A DNA stretch of 64,000 bases from Ceriagrion tenellum (Eukaryota; Arthropoda; Insecta; Odonata; Coenagrionidae): assembly GCA_963169105.1 (NCBI GenBank), contig OY720637.1, positions 55,884,964 through 55,948,963 on the forward strand. Reading direction: 5' to 3'. A program made the position numbers and the translations under genes. The notes below the pieces were generated by a model. That model did not search any database. It saw only the letters and a program-made list of their open reading frames with translations, and was not told the origin of the DNA. Below, one piece after another: positions 31,785 to 42,621 of this stretch (position 1 is its first letter; the number at the start of each line of letters is the position of its first letter).

Positions 31785-33347
31785 CAGCCATATTGTTTAA
31801 CCTTGCTCTTCCCTTACTTTCCGATATACAGCACGACGCAATGGACGAATTGGCCTATGTAAAACCAGAATATCCACCATCTGTTTGAAATTTAAGGCAA
31901 GTAACTCTTGAAATATTGATAACCCCACCGACGAGTATTTGTTGTCTGAGTGACTGTTAACTTTGTAACTCTCAGCAACCAGACCATGACCTTGGTTGCA
32001 TATTCTCCTCGGGTCTTCTTCTCAAAGGTAAGTATTGATTAGTGCCACTAATTGCCGAGGTTTTCTAAGAAAATTAAAGCTCTTATCCACAAGAATATTT
32101 GTTGTCTCGTTGTTTTAACATCAGTTAAGTTACCATATCTACCGTAATTTCAAAGATAGACATGTGATTTGTGCTGCAATGAATTGAGAAATAAATTAAC
32201 AAAAAGATTTATTCTTACACATTTTTTGATATCTCTGAAAATAAGAGCGCTATTGTACATTATTTTTTTTTGAGGAATTAAATTTCGACGAATATTCGAG
32301 AGCCACCTTGAAAATAAGATACCGTTAGCATTGATGATAGCAGAAAAAGAACAATACATATCTTATGCACCACTGTGAAAAGTTTCGAATCTCCTCAATC
32401 GATACTAGTTACTGAAATTCGGTGTTTTCATTGTGATTGCAGAATACTTCTGAAAAATGTTTACGTTGCCATAGCTCGGTAGCTAAGGAGTTGCGACCCC
32501 ACGTTGCTATGATGAAAAATGCTTAAAATCACCTCCCCCACCTCCTAAGTTTCGAACTTTCCTCCTGAAACACCCTGTATATTAGCTGCTTAGTTCTATG
32601 GGTTATACAAAAACTTGCACTCGATTTTCAAATAGTTTTCATCAGGAATGCGGATGATTATTAATTTAAATATAAAAAACAACATATACAAAAAGAATTC
32701 TCACTAAAGAACTAAGTGCATGCTGATTTCTAGATAGCTAACGATGGATAACATAGTAAAATTGGAAAATTAGTGCGTTAGCCCGCAAGCGCTATAGGAA
32801 AATAAGGGTTAACTAAGAATGCAGGCTGGCTTCAGCTTCTAACATTGGCCAGCATAGCAAGTGCCATCTCCACATACTTCAATGCCCTGGACCATCGAGG
32901 TGGATGCAGAGGGCGTTTGCTATGGTGTCTAATGCTGAAAGCTATAACTTGGGCGTGGTCAGTCCGCCAGCATTGCTGACCACGATTTTCCTTCAGCGCT
33001 TACGGGCTGACGCGCTAATTTTGCAATTTTACGACGTTTTCCAACGTCCTAGACTTACTAAAAAAAGTATACACTTACTAATTTAAGATGCATTCCCAGT
33101 GCGCATTTTGTTTATTTATGTAAGTGAATTAATAATCCGCATTCCCGGTAAAAAAAACTAGGGTAAAATAGAGTAGAATCCATAGCATTAAGTAATGAAT
33201 ATGTTTCAAGAGTTACCTGTCTTAAATTTCAAACAGATGGTTGATGTTCTTGCATTACATCCGCTAGTTCGTCCATTTCGTCGTGCCATCCACAGGAAAG
33301 TAAGGTAAGGGCAAGGTTAAACACAAGATGGTTAAACAATATGGTTG
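31785..33347. repeat. Pair of ~140-bp inverted repeats with coding-like arms, 1.3 kb apart
   Basis: The arm at about 31785-31915 is the reverse complement of about 33200-33347, with perhaps 80-85% identity by eye and a 17-base insertion in the right copy. Read outward-in from 31785 or from 33347, both encode a similar peptide: FNLALPLLSDIQHDAMDEL in one, FNLALTLLSCGWHDEMDEL in the other, each ending PPSV/QPSV plus stop. The stop is followed by a shared AAATTTAAG and, in the right copy, a donor-like CAG|GTAACT. The region between has a CACCCTGTATA word at 32572, common at insect transposon ends, but no coding content. Confidence 0.7.
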
Positions 33348-33372
33348 TTACGGAGGCTTCCGCGGTGATTAA

Positions 33373-33508
33373 TTGAGTTCAGATTATTCGGGTTTTTCCC
33401 GCGTTGCTACATTTTAACGGACAACAGTTTCGCTAGCTGTGACGTTAGCGAAACTGTTGTCCGTGAAAATGAAACAACGTGAGAAAAACCCGAATAATCT
33501 GAACTCAA
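33373..33508. repeat. 136-bp near-perfect foldback
   Basis: Two arms of about 65 bases (left begins TTGAGTTCAGATTATTCGGG, right ends with its complement) enclose a six-base centre. The right arm contains TTAGCGAAACTGTTGTCC preceded by CTGTGAC, a decayed form of the hammerhead core (CTGAYGA ... GAAA) seen in the other PLE tails here. I therefore regard it as an inverted pair of PLE terminal repeats, with moderate confidence. Confidence 0.75.
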
Positions 33509-33559
33509 TGTGGTTGTTATTTCTGTTGTTAGGCTTTAGTTGGATGACGTAGGGCCGTC

Positions 33560-33625
33560 TCCATATACCTCAATGGTTTAGTCGAACAGTTAAGCACACT
33601 TCCGAGAGGCGCATGTTTGAACCAA
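33560..33625 (+). mobile_element. Possible tRNA-derived SINE head
   Basis: The order of words is tRNA-like: TCAATGGTTTAGTCGAACAG (A-box region), then CATGTTTGAACC (B-box region). The stems do not pair well enough for a functional tRNA. No tail is visible. Confidence 0.3.
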
Positions 33626-33989
33626 TTAAGATTATTCCACTCACGAAACTATTTTATTAAATTTAAAAGCTTATATATTCCTCTGACTCTGACTGTAAGT
33701 CGAAAATATCCTGCGAACCTTGACACAATACTGTTGACTATTTCATTACCATGAGATTTGGAAATGATTCTGCAGAATAGACTGGTTTAAGTGTATTTTT
33801 CTACTAGCAATAAGCAGTCGTAGTAGCTCTCGTAAACACTGGATTAATGCGCAGCTAGACCGTTGACCAAATTATTATCACTGCCATGCACATTAATATC
33901 AACCAAAAAACTGGAAGAGGTACCCTGGTGCGGATTTCATCAGTGATAATAATGCGGTCGTGATGAAATGTTAAACGAAGTAAAAATAA

Positions 33990-34460
33990 TTAAAAAGGTA
34001 AATGAAGTATCGCTGGCATGTTCAAGACTTGGGGAGAGGTAAGAGAAGAGGCGTGAGGAAAGACTGGAGAAAACTTTAAGATTAAGTGTGCTGATGTATG
34101 AGTCGGAGACTTGTAATTGCGAAGGAAGTATGTACATCGACTGGAGGCATTTGAGATGTGGGTGTGGAGAATGATGGAGAGGGTGAGCTGGGTTGTGAGG
34201 AGGGCGAACGAGGAGATATTAGATATGATTGGAGAGGAGAGGGAGCTAGCAGCAAAGTTTCGGGGGAGGAAGAAGAGATGGATGGAGGACGTTTTGATAA
34301 GAGAGGAAATGCTGAAGAGGGTAATAGAAAGGAGAACAATGGGGAAGCGAGGAAGAGGAGGGAAAAGGATAGGAATTCTGAACGAAGTAAGAAAAGGGAA
34401 AAACGATATGAGGAATTTAAGAGGGATCTAACGGCAGAGCATCTATAGGAGGGAAAACAG
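33990..34460 (+). mobile_element. LINE 3' portion: C-terminal fragment
   Basis: The frame reads HRLEAFEMWVWRMMERVSWV, EEILDMIGEERELAAKFRGR and VIERRTMGKRGRGGKRIG, the same C-terminal LINE domain as at 26455 but diverged. Upstream, LMYESETCNCEG resembles the LYGSETW motif. Its 3' untranslated end differs from the other copies. Confidence 0.75.
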
Positions 34461-36649
34461 GACAATGCAGTGATAGAATTTGTGATGTTTGGATAAGGAA
34501 TTTCCAAAAACCTATCCATCAGCTGAATGAAAAGAAACTCGAACTCAGATGAAAACATTGAGTGGTCCGGGGCTGGTGGAGAGTTCAAAATGAAGTCGCT
34601 GGATTTTGCGGGCATTAAACCAACGGTTTGCAAAGCAATTTTTTTTGCCTCGAGAAGATCGAGAAGAAATGTGAGCTTATCGAGCCTTCCCGTCGCGGGT
34701 TGACCTTCAGCCTCCGCTGACTCTTTTCTCAGATGTTTCATCTCTGGCTTTCTCGACTTGCTCATGGGCAAACGTATCACTCTTGTTCAGTTCTTTTCCT
34801 TGATACGCGAGCTGAGTGCGAACCAAATGTGTGTCCATGAAAAAATTAGATAATATTTACATAATATAACATTAACAAAAACTTTCTTATCAACAAGCAC
34901 GCGATCATGGAAGTTTCCACCATTTCTTGGAGGCAATTTTTTCCTAGGTCAGATGTGTTTACGTTAGAACTTGTTAAACTGTTTAAAAAACTCATGTTGA
35001 AGACCGACGAAAGACACTTCGAAAGGTATGCATAATTATAGAGGTTCTCCATACAGCACATTGTACTCAAGCAGCATTAAGAAAAAAATGGTCAAATTCT
35101 ATCCCCCATGTCCATAAAAGTAAAAAAATAACTTTTTCCCGCAGAAGAATTCATATTTGAGAATATTTAGGCATTCCTTTACTACCAGTGCTCTTGTAAT
35201 ACTTCGCGAGGGAGATTTACGGAGCTCAGGGCAGAAGGTAAGTTATATAAAATTGTCCACACCGGAGATGCATGATCTATGCGAGTTTTTCCATGATTAT
35301 ATTTTTTTTCATGGATCATTGATAAAAGTAAATTTAGACATGAATACAAAAGGACGGAAATATTTCATGGTATATCACTTGCCCTTGAAGGAACCTCCAA
35401 CTTTCGCAACTAAATACCAACTAAGTAACTACAACTTCCCAGGCTTACTAGACTATTCAGTAAGATCAATCGAAAGGATAACAGAAATAAGCTGTAATAT
35501 TCTTCGCAAAACGTAGCTACAAAAATCACAGGAGGAATTTAGACAATGAAAAAACAAAGCAACGCACTCGATTGAGGGACATAATCTAACGGGTAAAACA
35601 TTTGACGTCGTTTGACGAAAATTTTGCTTTGGGATTCGAGTTGAATGACCGAATGAAGTACTAAAGACTGATAACGGAGTAAAAAAAATCTATATTCGAT
35701 TCGACAAAGTGGTAGAAAGCCCAAGCAATAAACATTGAAGAAGATACATTTATACGGACAGATAGCAGAGGGGGGAAATAATGAAGTTTTTAATATGCGA
35801 AATCAGCCATGATGAATGGGCCATTTGCGCAGTCAATCCGCCGAAAACAGAAGAACTAGATGAAGAATGTCGTGATACGGTAATAATGTACCTTGACCTA
35901 TTCTCAAATGTTAGAATGAGAACAAAAATAACTGTCAAATATCAAATAAGTTAGTTGAGCGTCACCTGAAAATTTTCACGCAACAGTTGGTTGGGTCATT
36001 TTTCGCAAGAAACAAAGTAAATTTTCGCGTGAAAATGCGGCATCTGCTTTCATAAATAATGTGCCGCAAGGAAGGAAGAAGAGTATAACTTCCTGAGAGA
36101 ATTAGAGAGCAAGATGACACAGTTTTCAACAATGACTAGCATATAAGCTACGTCACGAAATGTACAATTCTATATAAATTAATTTAGTGTATACATCCCA
36201 CGCTTTTATCACGCCCAATCAATACAAGCTTCAATGTTTTCACGTCATTTGCAAGGGGAATAACATTTTTCGCCATTCGGGTCTTAGTTGCACTAGGTCG
36301 GACATTAGAAAGAGGAAAGGTAAGGAGAGCATAGGCTGGCGTGAAGAAATAAGGAGGAGAAGATGAGGAAATGTTAGAGAAAAAGATGATAATAACGGAG
36401 AAAAGTTCAAGTTAACGGAAATTTTATCCGAGGGGAGGGACAAGTACGTGATAAAGATATGCATTATTTGTTGCTATTAAGTCATTTGACAATTACACCT
36501 CCGTTATGAGAATCTCTTGACCTGATTTTAAGGGAAAATTTTCAAGAAATTTTGTTAAAGCGAGGCCTAGGTAAGAGAAGATAGGTCTAAATGATAACGA
36601 TATAGAGTCCTGACAAATCACAAAACGAGCCAATCCCACGAGGACAAAT
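34461..36649. other. No gene recognised; some protein-like open frames
   Basis: On the minus strand from 34780 to about 34480 a frame reads KSRKPEMKHLRKESAEAEGQ then DKLTFLLDLLEAKKIALQTV; it is not unlike real protein, but its continuation runs antisense to the LINE. On the plus strand 35157-35516 is open for 119 codons, ending NYNFPGLLDYSVRSIERITE. I recognise neither. Confidence 0.4.
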
Positions 36650-36776
36650 TTATAACGACCTAGGCTTCGTTTATTACAGCATCGTCGCGTGATTTGTATT
36701 CTAATTCATCATCAGGTGATTTGTAATCTAACCTGATAATGCTTAAATAAGCGAAACCTAGGTCGTAATAAATATC
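36649..36776 (+). mobile_element. Penelope-type foldback with hammerhead-like core
   Basis: The left arm (ACGACCTAGGCTTCG at 36655-36669) is inverted relative to the right arm (CGAAACCTAGGTCGT at 36752-36766). The right side has CTGATAA (36733-36739), a stem-loop GCTTAAATAAGC and GAAA (36753-36756), one base away from the hammerhead core CTGATGA. Between the arms GTGATTTGTATTCTA is nearly repeated 28 bases later. Confidence 0.5.
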
Positions 36777-38973
36777 TAATTGTGGAATTTGCTCGTTTGG
36801 TGATTAGATAGTTATGTTTCGGTTCCACAGAATATCGCCGGAACATTCAGAATTTGTGGATATAAAGCCCACTGTATGCCTCTTTTGAAAAAACTGGAAG
36901 TACTACCGGAGCCTTGTACATATATTTTGCACATTATATTGAACGTATATCATAACTTTAATGACTTTGAAAAACCATTTATCACACTTATGACAAAAAA
37001 GGCAGTAAAGATCTTCATGTAAAGCATCATACACTTAAAATAAGTTCAAATAACCTAAAAAATATCGGTGCAAAAATATATATAAAATTATCTACAAGGA
37101 TAGAGCTACTACAGAACTTATTTAAAAAAAGAGCGAAAAAAATATTTGGCCGGTATGTGCATCTACGACCTCAACCAATTTGCTGCGATGAATATCTCCT
37201 CGATAAGTATTTTCTATGTATATATCTCGGTCAGTTATTATATGATATATACAACTTTTCCTTTGTCCACGTTTTGTAAGTCTACTGGCTGAAATAAAAA
37301 TAATAATAACTAATATTAGGCTTGGATTTTGGAGTTGAAAAAAAAACATTATGCTGGGAAAAAAATGGTGGCTCTGCAGACAGAAATATCACAGATATGA
37401 GTTTTGGCAAGATTTTTTTCGATATTCGCCCACCGTGGGTATGCAATCTAAATACAGATATTCGAAGAGTTAAATCCCATGTAGAGGGAGAGTAGTTTAG
37501 GTCGATTTCGGTGGGAAGTTAATTCCGTCGAGACGCTCAGGTACTCGAATGCGCTTCTGACGAGGGGATGGAAGGAGACATTTCAATGGCGAAGAAACGG
37601 TGACGGGGCGAATTGTGTACGCCTCAAATAACCACTCCACTCGGATTCGGGAGGATATGAGACCTGAAGTGTTCGAAAGGCGCCCAATATTGATGGATAT
37701 TGATCCCTTTTTGCGTTTACTCTCGCGCGCAAGGGTCTAAAAAGATCCGCACCCGACTCCCCTCGAGCCCCGGCCGTAATTGAAGTCCTATAATGCTCCA
37801 CCGCCCGCCGTTCTTGAGGTGGTTGGGAAGAAAACGGTTCAGTGGAGTGAAAGTGACCTTTAGTGGGTACGTACCTTATTTTCCGAGCACCCTAGGTCGT
37901 TAGGCAGGTTGAGCTGGGTATAATATGAGTAAAATTACACCAAGGACATTAGAGGATCACTCAAGAAAACTTGGTTGAACCTATTTTAACTTGGTTTAAT
38001 TTGGTTTAAAACTACTACAAGATAACATAAAGTGTCTCACAACTTTTAATTGGATTAAGGTGGGAGCCCCTAGAGACTCGGAGGCTACAAGCTAGGCTTA
38101 GCTTGCTTTAGAAATTAGGAACTGGTATATTTTACAGCGACAAAGAGAATATTATCATGACGCCTCACTACATTTCTGGCTCTGACTGAAGCTATAAAAT
38201 AAGAGAGATACACTGCCAAACAGATAGATGCAAAAACTCGTTCTTTCCGCGCACAATAAGCGACCACAATGAAAACTGAGCTCCACTAAATACACTCCCA
38301 TAATATACGTCACCACTTCACTTCCCAAAACCTTACATCTTTACACGACTGGTGTCCTAACTGATGCACGCCCATGCGGTGGCCAGCAGGGTAGTATGTA
38401 GATGTAGATATAGATTTTATAGATAACAACTTTGAAAGGGAAAGAAATACATACGCAACTTCTCACAAGGAGTATAAAACCCGTTCACAATGTATTGCGA
38501 ATAATTTCGATCATAATTAAGCGCACTTAAGTCCATTTGAGTTTCCTCATAACCAATGGCACATTTCCTCAAGAACCACTGTTCTCTGATGAGGTTAAAA
38601 TGCTCCATTCCCGATGGCTAATTATATCATGGAGTGAAACAAAAATATCGATAGTTTCACAGTGCTATCGTGTAAAAAACGCACACCGACATTAAATCAG
38701 GAGAAGAATAATGAGCCATTCGTAATCCAGTAAGTTCCTTTTGGCCTATTCACTATTAGACAAGTCTCACCACCGATGCCACAGCGTGATCTCTTTATCA
38801 TTAACAACAGAGAAGATTATGTCCATTTAGCAATCCATCCATTCTCAGAGATACATGCTGCACGCAATAATGAAAAAACTCAATATTCGGATTATTTTCA
38901 TTTTGGAAATAGCGAATTTATATATACCGTTTGGAACTTTCCATGGTTTCAGACTCAGCTATGTAGAAATTGA
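36777..38973. other. No gene recognised; GC-rich patch at 37450-37870
   Basis: Mostly AT-rich non-coding sequence. The patch at 37450-37870 is GC- and CpG-rich (CTCGCGCGCAAGG, CGAGCCCCGGCCG) but shows no coding homology on either strand. It could be a promoter-like island or unknown element. Confidence 0.45.
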
Positions 38974-39150
38974 TTTTCACGAATGAAAAAATAACTTGGT
39001 TTTCTTCCACTGCTTTATTTTCTTGGTAAAACATGTTTCGACACAACGGTGTCCCGGATGTACCCGATGATGACACCGTTGTGTTGAGACATGTTGTACC
39101 ACAAAATAAATCAGAGGAAGAAAACAAAGTAATTTTTTCATTTGTGAACA
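38974..39150. repeat. Foldback with ~80-bp arms, probable inverted PLE terminal repeats
   Basis: Bases 38974-39053 pair with 39071-39150 (about 85% by eye) around a 17-base centre. Both arms contain ACACAACGGTGTC or its complement and ACATGTT words. The right arm carries CCGATGA and later GAGA in the places where a hammerhead core has CTGATGA and GAAA; the left arm, read on the minus strand, has kept the intact GAAA. Confidence 0.75.
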
Positions 39151-39436
39151 TATCATCAGCAGCAGTAGTTACTACGAAGATAAGTTTGCAACAGCCCTCC
39201 TTCCACCTACTTAAATACTTTCCTTTCGTCATTTTTAACTGTTTGAATTAAGGTTTCCAGTCTTGATCCTCCTCAATATTTTTTCCATTAATTTCCCTCT
39301 CCATTATTCCTTTCAAGAGTCAGCTATTCTCAGAATATATCCAGTAAGCTTACCCTTCAGCTACGCAGTTTCCATTTCCAAGGTCCATTCGACCCTTGGG
39401 ATAAAAACAGAAAATCTCCAAAAGCCGTAAACAATT

Positions 39437-39526
39437 GTGCCAATTATTTACGGCTTTTGGAGATTTTCTGTTTTTATTTCATTGCCTAGCCGTAAGAAGC
39501 TCACCCCATCTTTGTGATGGCTTTCC
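39437..39526 (+). repeat. 5' pseudo-LTR of the PLE (truncated)
   Basis: A 90-base direct repeat of 42622-42711. It includes the first ATG of the ORF (39517), so the start codon context is supplied by the terminal repeat itself. It lacks the part of the 3' region that holds the hammerhead, which suggests 5' truncation during insertion. Confidence 0.9.
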
Positions 39527-41886
39527 ATATGTTGGCTTTCCAGTCATTTGAGCTTAATAAATACCACCAGCTTAAAACTAAAATAGCTAAGATTGGTGAG
39601 GACATCCGCTTTCTAAAGAATTGTAAATCTCATAACGTTTTCCTCAATTTCATTAGTTCTCTTGCTCTTTACAAAAAGCGCAACACTCACTTGGACGACC
39701 GGATAAGAAAGAGGATTCTTATCTGGGAAATCAACTTCCTTTATTTTAAGCGAAGTCAATTGGAGGTCAGTGCCTACGACCTCCATTTGAAACTAACTAA
39801 GAATTTGTCAACTTGGGATCACTTTTTCTGGCAAGAGTTCGAGAGGAAAATCCAGGTCGTTGTGCAGAAGAAAAGAGAGAACAAGGCCCGCTGCACAAAC
39901 CGCAAACTTAAAAGTCTCCTGAGTAAGTCTAATCCTTCCATTCCTTGCAATGATAGTTTTGATAATGTTCTCAACCTTTCTAAAGAATCTTTCTCTAAGG
40001 AGGAACTTACCTTATTAAACAATGGCCTAAATTTCAATTTACAACCAAAATCTCCACCTGTCATAGATTTGGTTGCCCACATTGAAGGTTCCCTTAAATT
40101 CTTTGATAGCGCCACCAAGGACTTTATCCGCAAGGGTTGTGAAAAACAAATTAAGAAAAATCTCCTCAATTCCAAAGTTAATTTTTCTTCTAACTGCAAC
40201 AAAAATTTTGAAATAGTCAAACAATTAAAAAGTAAAAATTGTTTTTACATGAAGGCAGACAAGGGAAATCAATGTGTCATTCTTGACAAAGAAGATTACT
40301 TCCATAAAGTCAATCTCTTACTGTCTAACGGGCCTTATACTGAAGTAAATAAGAACCCAATTAATAAGCTCACTTCACAGTTCAAATCTGTCCTTAAAGA
40401 CTGCACTATTCTTGTTGATAATAAAGTGAAGTTCAAACTCTATGTAACCAATCCCACTTTACCAAGAATGTATTGCCTACCTAAAGTCCATAAAATCGAC
40501 TGCCCAATGAGACCCATTGTATCTGGAATTGATTCGCCCACATACTTACTATCAAAATGGTTAGTTTCCCAGTTCACAAGCCTCGATTTTAAAAGCCCTC
40601 ATTCCATTAAAAATAATTTTGAATTCATTGAAAAGACTAAAGATTACATTTTCCTCGATGGTGAAATAATGGTCTCATTTGATGTAACTAATCTATTTCC
40701 TAGTGTACCTGTTGACATTGCTATCCAAGCACTTGAGGTTTGGTTGAAGTCACTCTCTTTGGACTCAAAAATAATTGAGGAGTACATTAGACTTACTAAT
40801 TTGGTCATGAACCAAAATTATTTTACTTTCCAAGGTAGATTTTTCAAACAGGATTTTGGAACTGCCATGGGCAACTCGCTTTCACCCTTTCTAGCCAACG
40901 TTTTTATGTCTCACTTTGAAGACCTTTTTAAAGAAAAATTTACTTACTTCCCCGCTATATACTTACGGTACGTAGACGACATATTTGCAGTTTTTGATAC
41001 CACAAAATATAACCTGGATAATTTTGTAAGTGATCTAAACAGCCTGTTTCCATCCATCAAATTTACAGTAGAAATAGAGAAAGAAAACCGTCTTCCCTTC
41101 CTTGATCTCTGCCTCACTAGATCTGGAGACAAGATATCTTTTGATATTTATCGAAAACCAACACACACCACCAACTACATCCACAATCTTTCTTTCGACC
41201 ATGCCAACCATAAACTGGCCGTCTTCCGCTCTCTCGTTCATAGACTTTTTAACGTCCCTCTCGATAGATCGGCCTTCAATAAAGAATTAAATATTATCAA
41301 AGATATTGCTAAACGGAATGGTTTTCAAGATTCAACAGTCGAAAACATTGTGAAGAAGTATAGATTCAAACATTTGATTTCTAACTCCACCACACACAAG
41401 AAAGATGAAGCCATAAAGTACATTAAATTGCCCTATTATCCCCGTTTAACGAAAGGAATCGATAAAATCTTCAAATCAGTTAAAACTAAAATCTCCTATT
41501 CTAACCAAAGCAAGCTTAAAAACCTATTAGGAAACGCTAAAGATAAAATTCCGGCATTAGAAAAATCAGGCATTTATAAAATCAACTGTAACACTTGCCA
41601 TTTAGCCTACATAGGACAGACACGACGCACTTTACAAACCAGATTCAAAGAACACTACTCTCACTTCAGAAATCACAATCCCGAAAAGTCTAGTTTAGGG
41701 CAGCATCTAATCATGACCGGGAAAGACGTAACAAAAGATAATTTGAAACTCGTAAAGCATACACGTTATAATCTATTAGACGCTTACGAGAGTATCTTCA
41801 TATTTAAAAATGAAGCCAAACTCCTAAACAGCGACGCTGGACCCATCCCTCATTCCTCCCTCTACTCAGTTTTGAACTTTAAATAA
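39517..41886 (+). CDS. PLE polyprotein: reverse transcriptase plus GIY-YIG endonuclease
   Basis: About 789 residues without interruption, the usual size for Penelope/Poseidon-type proteins. The N-terminal third is basic and Lys-rich. Reverse-transcriptase blocks follow in order: LPRMYCLPKVHK with MRPIVSG (about residues 312-335), MVSFDVTNLFPSVP (first catalytic Asp, about 385), GTAMGNSLSPFLANVFM (about 450), the YVDD active site in YLRYVDDIFAVF (about 485), FLDL and YRKPTHTTNYIHN. The C-terminus is a GIY-YIG nuclease: GIYKINCNTCHLAYIGQTRR (about 685-704), HYSHFRNH, and the Glu and Asn in AYESIFIFKNEAKLLN. RT copies the element RNA and the nuclease nicks the target. Start is ATG 39517 or, just outside the repeat, ATG 39529. 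Confidence 0.95.
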   Translation: MAFHMLAFQSFELNKYHQLKTKIAKIGEDIRFLKNCKSHNVFLNFISSLALYKKRNTHLDDRIRKRILIWEINFLYFKRSQLEVSAYDLHLKLTKNLSTWDHFFWQEFERKIQVVVQKKRENKARCTNRKLKSLLSKSNPSIPCNDSFDNVLNLSKESFSKEELTLLNNGLNFNLQPKSPPVIDLVAHIEGSLKFFDSATKDFIRKGCEKQIKKNLLNSKVNFSSNCNKNFEIVKQLKSKNCFYMKADKGNQCVILDKEDYFHKVNLLLSNGPYTEVNKNPINKLTSQFKSVLKDCTILVDNKVKFKLYVTNPTLPRMYCLPKVHKIDCPMRPIVSGIDSPTYLLSKWLVSQFTSLDFKSPHSIKNNFEFIEKTKDYIFLDGEIMVSFDVTNLFPSVPVDIAIQALEVWLKSLSLDSKIIEEYIRLTNLVMNQNYFTFQGRFFKQDFGTAMGNSLSPFLANVFMSHFEDLFKEKFTYFPAIYLRYVDDIFAVFDTTKYNLDNFVSDLNSLFPSIKFTVEIEKENRLPFLDLCLTRSGDKISFDIYRKPTHTTNYIHNLSFDHANHKLAVFRSLVHRLFNVPLDRSAFNKELNIIKDIAKRNGFQDSTVENIVKKYRFKHLISNSTTHKKDEAIKYIKLPYYPRLTKGIDKIFKSVKTKISYSNQSKLKNLLGNAKDKIPALEKSGIYKINCNTCHLAYIGQTRRTLQTRFKEHYSHFRNHNPEKSSLGQHLIMTGKDVTKDNLKLVKHTRYNLLDAYESIFIFKNEAKLLNSDAGPIPHSSLYSVLNFK

Positions 41887-42201
41887 TTCGTTACGTCTCT
41901 TAACGGACGCCGTTAACCGATCACTTCCTTCCCTTTCTTCCCCCCCCCTCCCTCCAACGTTCTACTTTACGTCCGTTGCAACCCCCCTTTCTCTTTTACA
42001 CCTCCCCCTTCACTTCCCCCCCCTTCCCCAATCATTTTCTTTGGTTGTTTTCATTCGCGTTTTGTCTTTCGCCCTTCCCCCTCTCTCTTTCCCTATTGGT
42101 TGTCTCTCTCCCCCCCTCCTCCTCAGTTCACCTTTATTAACAACTAGGATGTCTTGACCCTTCCTCACTTCAACCCTACGTTGAAGTGACGCGTTACCTT
42201 C

Positions 42202-42250
42202 GGTTCGCTGAAGAGGGCTACTTTGTAGCCGAAATACGCGTATTCGACCC
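42202..42250 (+). ncRNA. Candidate type-I hammerhead ribozyme in the PLE 3' region
   Basis: The conserved core is present in order. CTGAAGA (42208-42214) is followed by a stem II with six pairs (GGCTAC/GTAGCC, loop TTT, one bulged G) and GAAA (42231-42234). A short self-complementary stem III (TACGCGTA, 42235-42242) leads to the U-H cleavage position (42243-42244). The 3' flank CGACCC (42245-42250) pairs at five of six positions with GGTTCG (42202-42207) to make stem I. PLE terminal repeats are known to carry such minimal hammerheads. Activity is not shown. Confidence 0.6.
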
Positions 42251-42366
42251 CCACCCTCATCCTGTTTTGTCGATTTGACCACGCTCTTTTTGAGCTGATT
42301 CTCCCAGAAGTTGGGCCCATTTGCGTGTGTGAGTGAGTGATTTTGTGTGCTTGTGTATATACCAGG

Positions 42367-42466
42367 CATCCTTAGCGGGGTCTCATTAGCCCCGTGAAGG
42401 ATCCCAGGTCAAAACCCAAACATCCTTAGCGGGGTCCCATTAGCCCTTGCAAAGGATCGTATTTGG
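42367..42466 (+). repeat. Two tandem ~54-bp units with hairpin
   Basis: CATCCTTAGCGGGGTCYCATTAGCCC begins at 42367 and again at 42421 (shown with one variable base). Each unit can form a hairpin between ATCCTT and AAGGAT. They lie between the hammerhead and the 3' terminal repeat of the PLE. Confidence 0.75.
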
Positions 42467-42621
42467 TTGTGTGTGTGCGTCTGTGTTTGGTCCCTGGCGA
42501 GGAAGTAACTTTCCCGTAAACCAACACAGGAGGGTATTCTTGGTTGAGAGGCTGTGGTTGGTCTCTGCTGTGGTTTTCCCAGCTTACCAAGACAGCAAAT
42601 TTTGGTGTTTATTGACGAAGG

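Noticed and set aside
33560..33625. A tRNA gene
   Set aside because: The acceptor and D stems do not pair; only box-like words remain, so a SINE head is more likely. The same applies to the B box at 52787.
34082..34780. 232-codon minus-strand frame
   Set aside because: Its second half is antisense to a LINE C-terminal fragment and consists of Ser/Leu/Pro runs typical of such antisense reading; the first half is unrecognised.
35157..35516. 119-codon plus-strand frame
   Set aside because: No recognised motif, AT-rich third positions and no supporting neighbouring exon; mentioned only as part of the non-coding stretch.
39819..41241. Minus-strand open frames inside the PLE ORF
   Set aside because: They are shadows of the plus-strand reverse transcriptase coding sequence.
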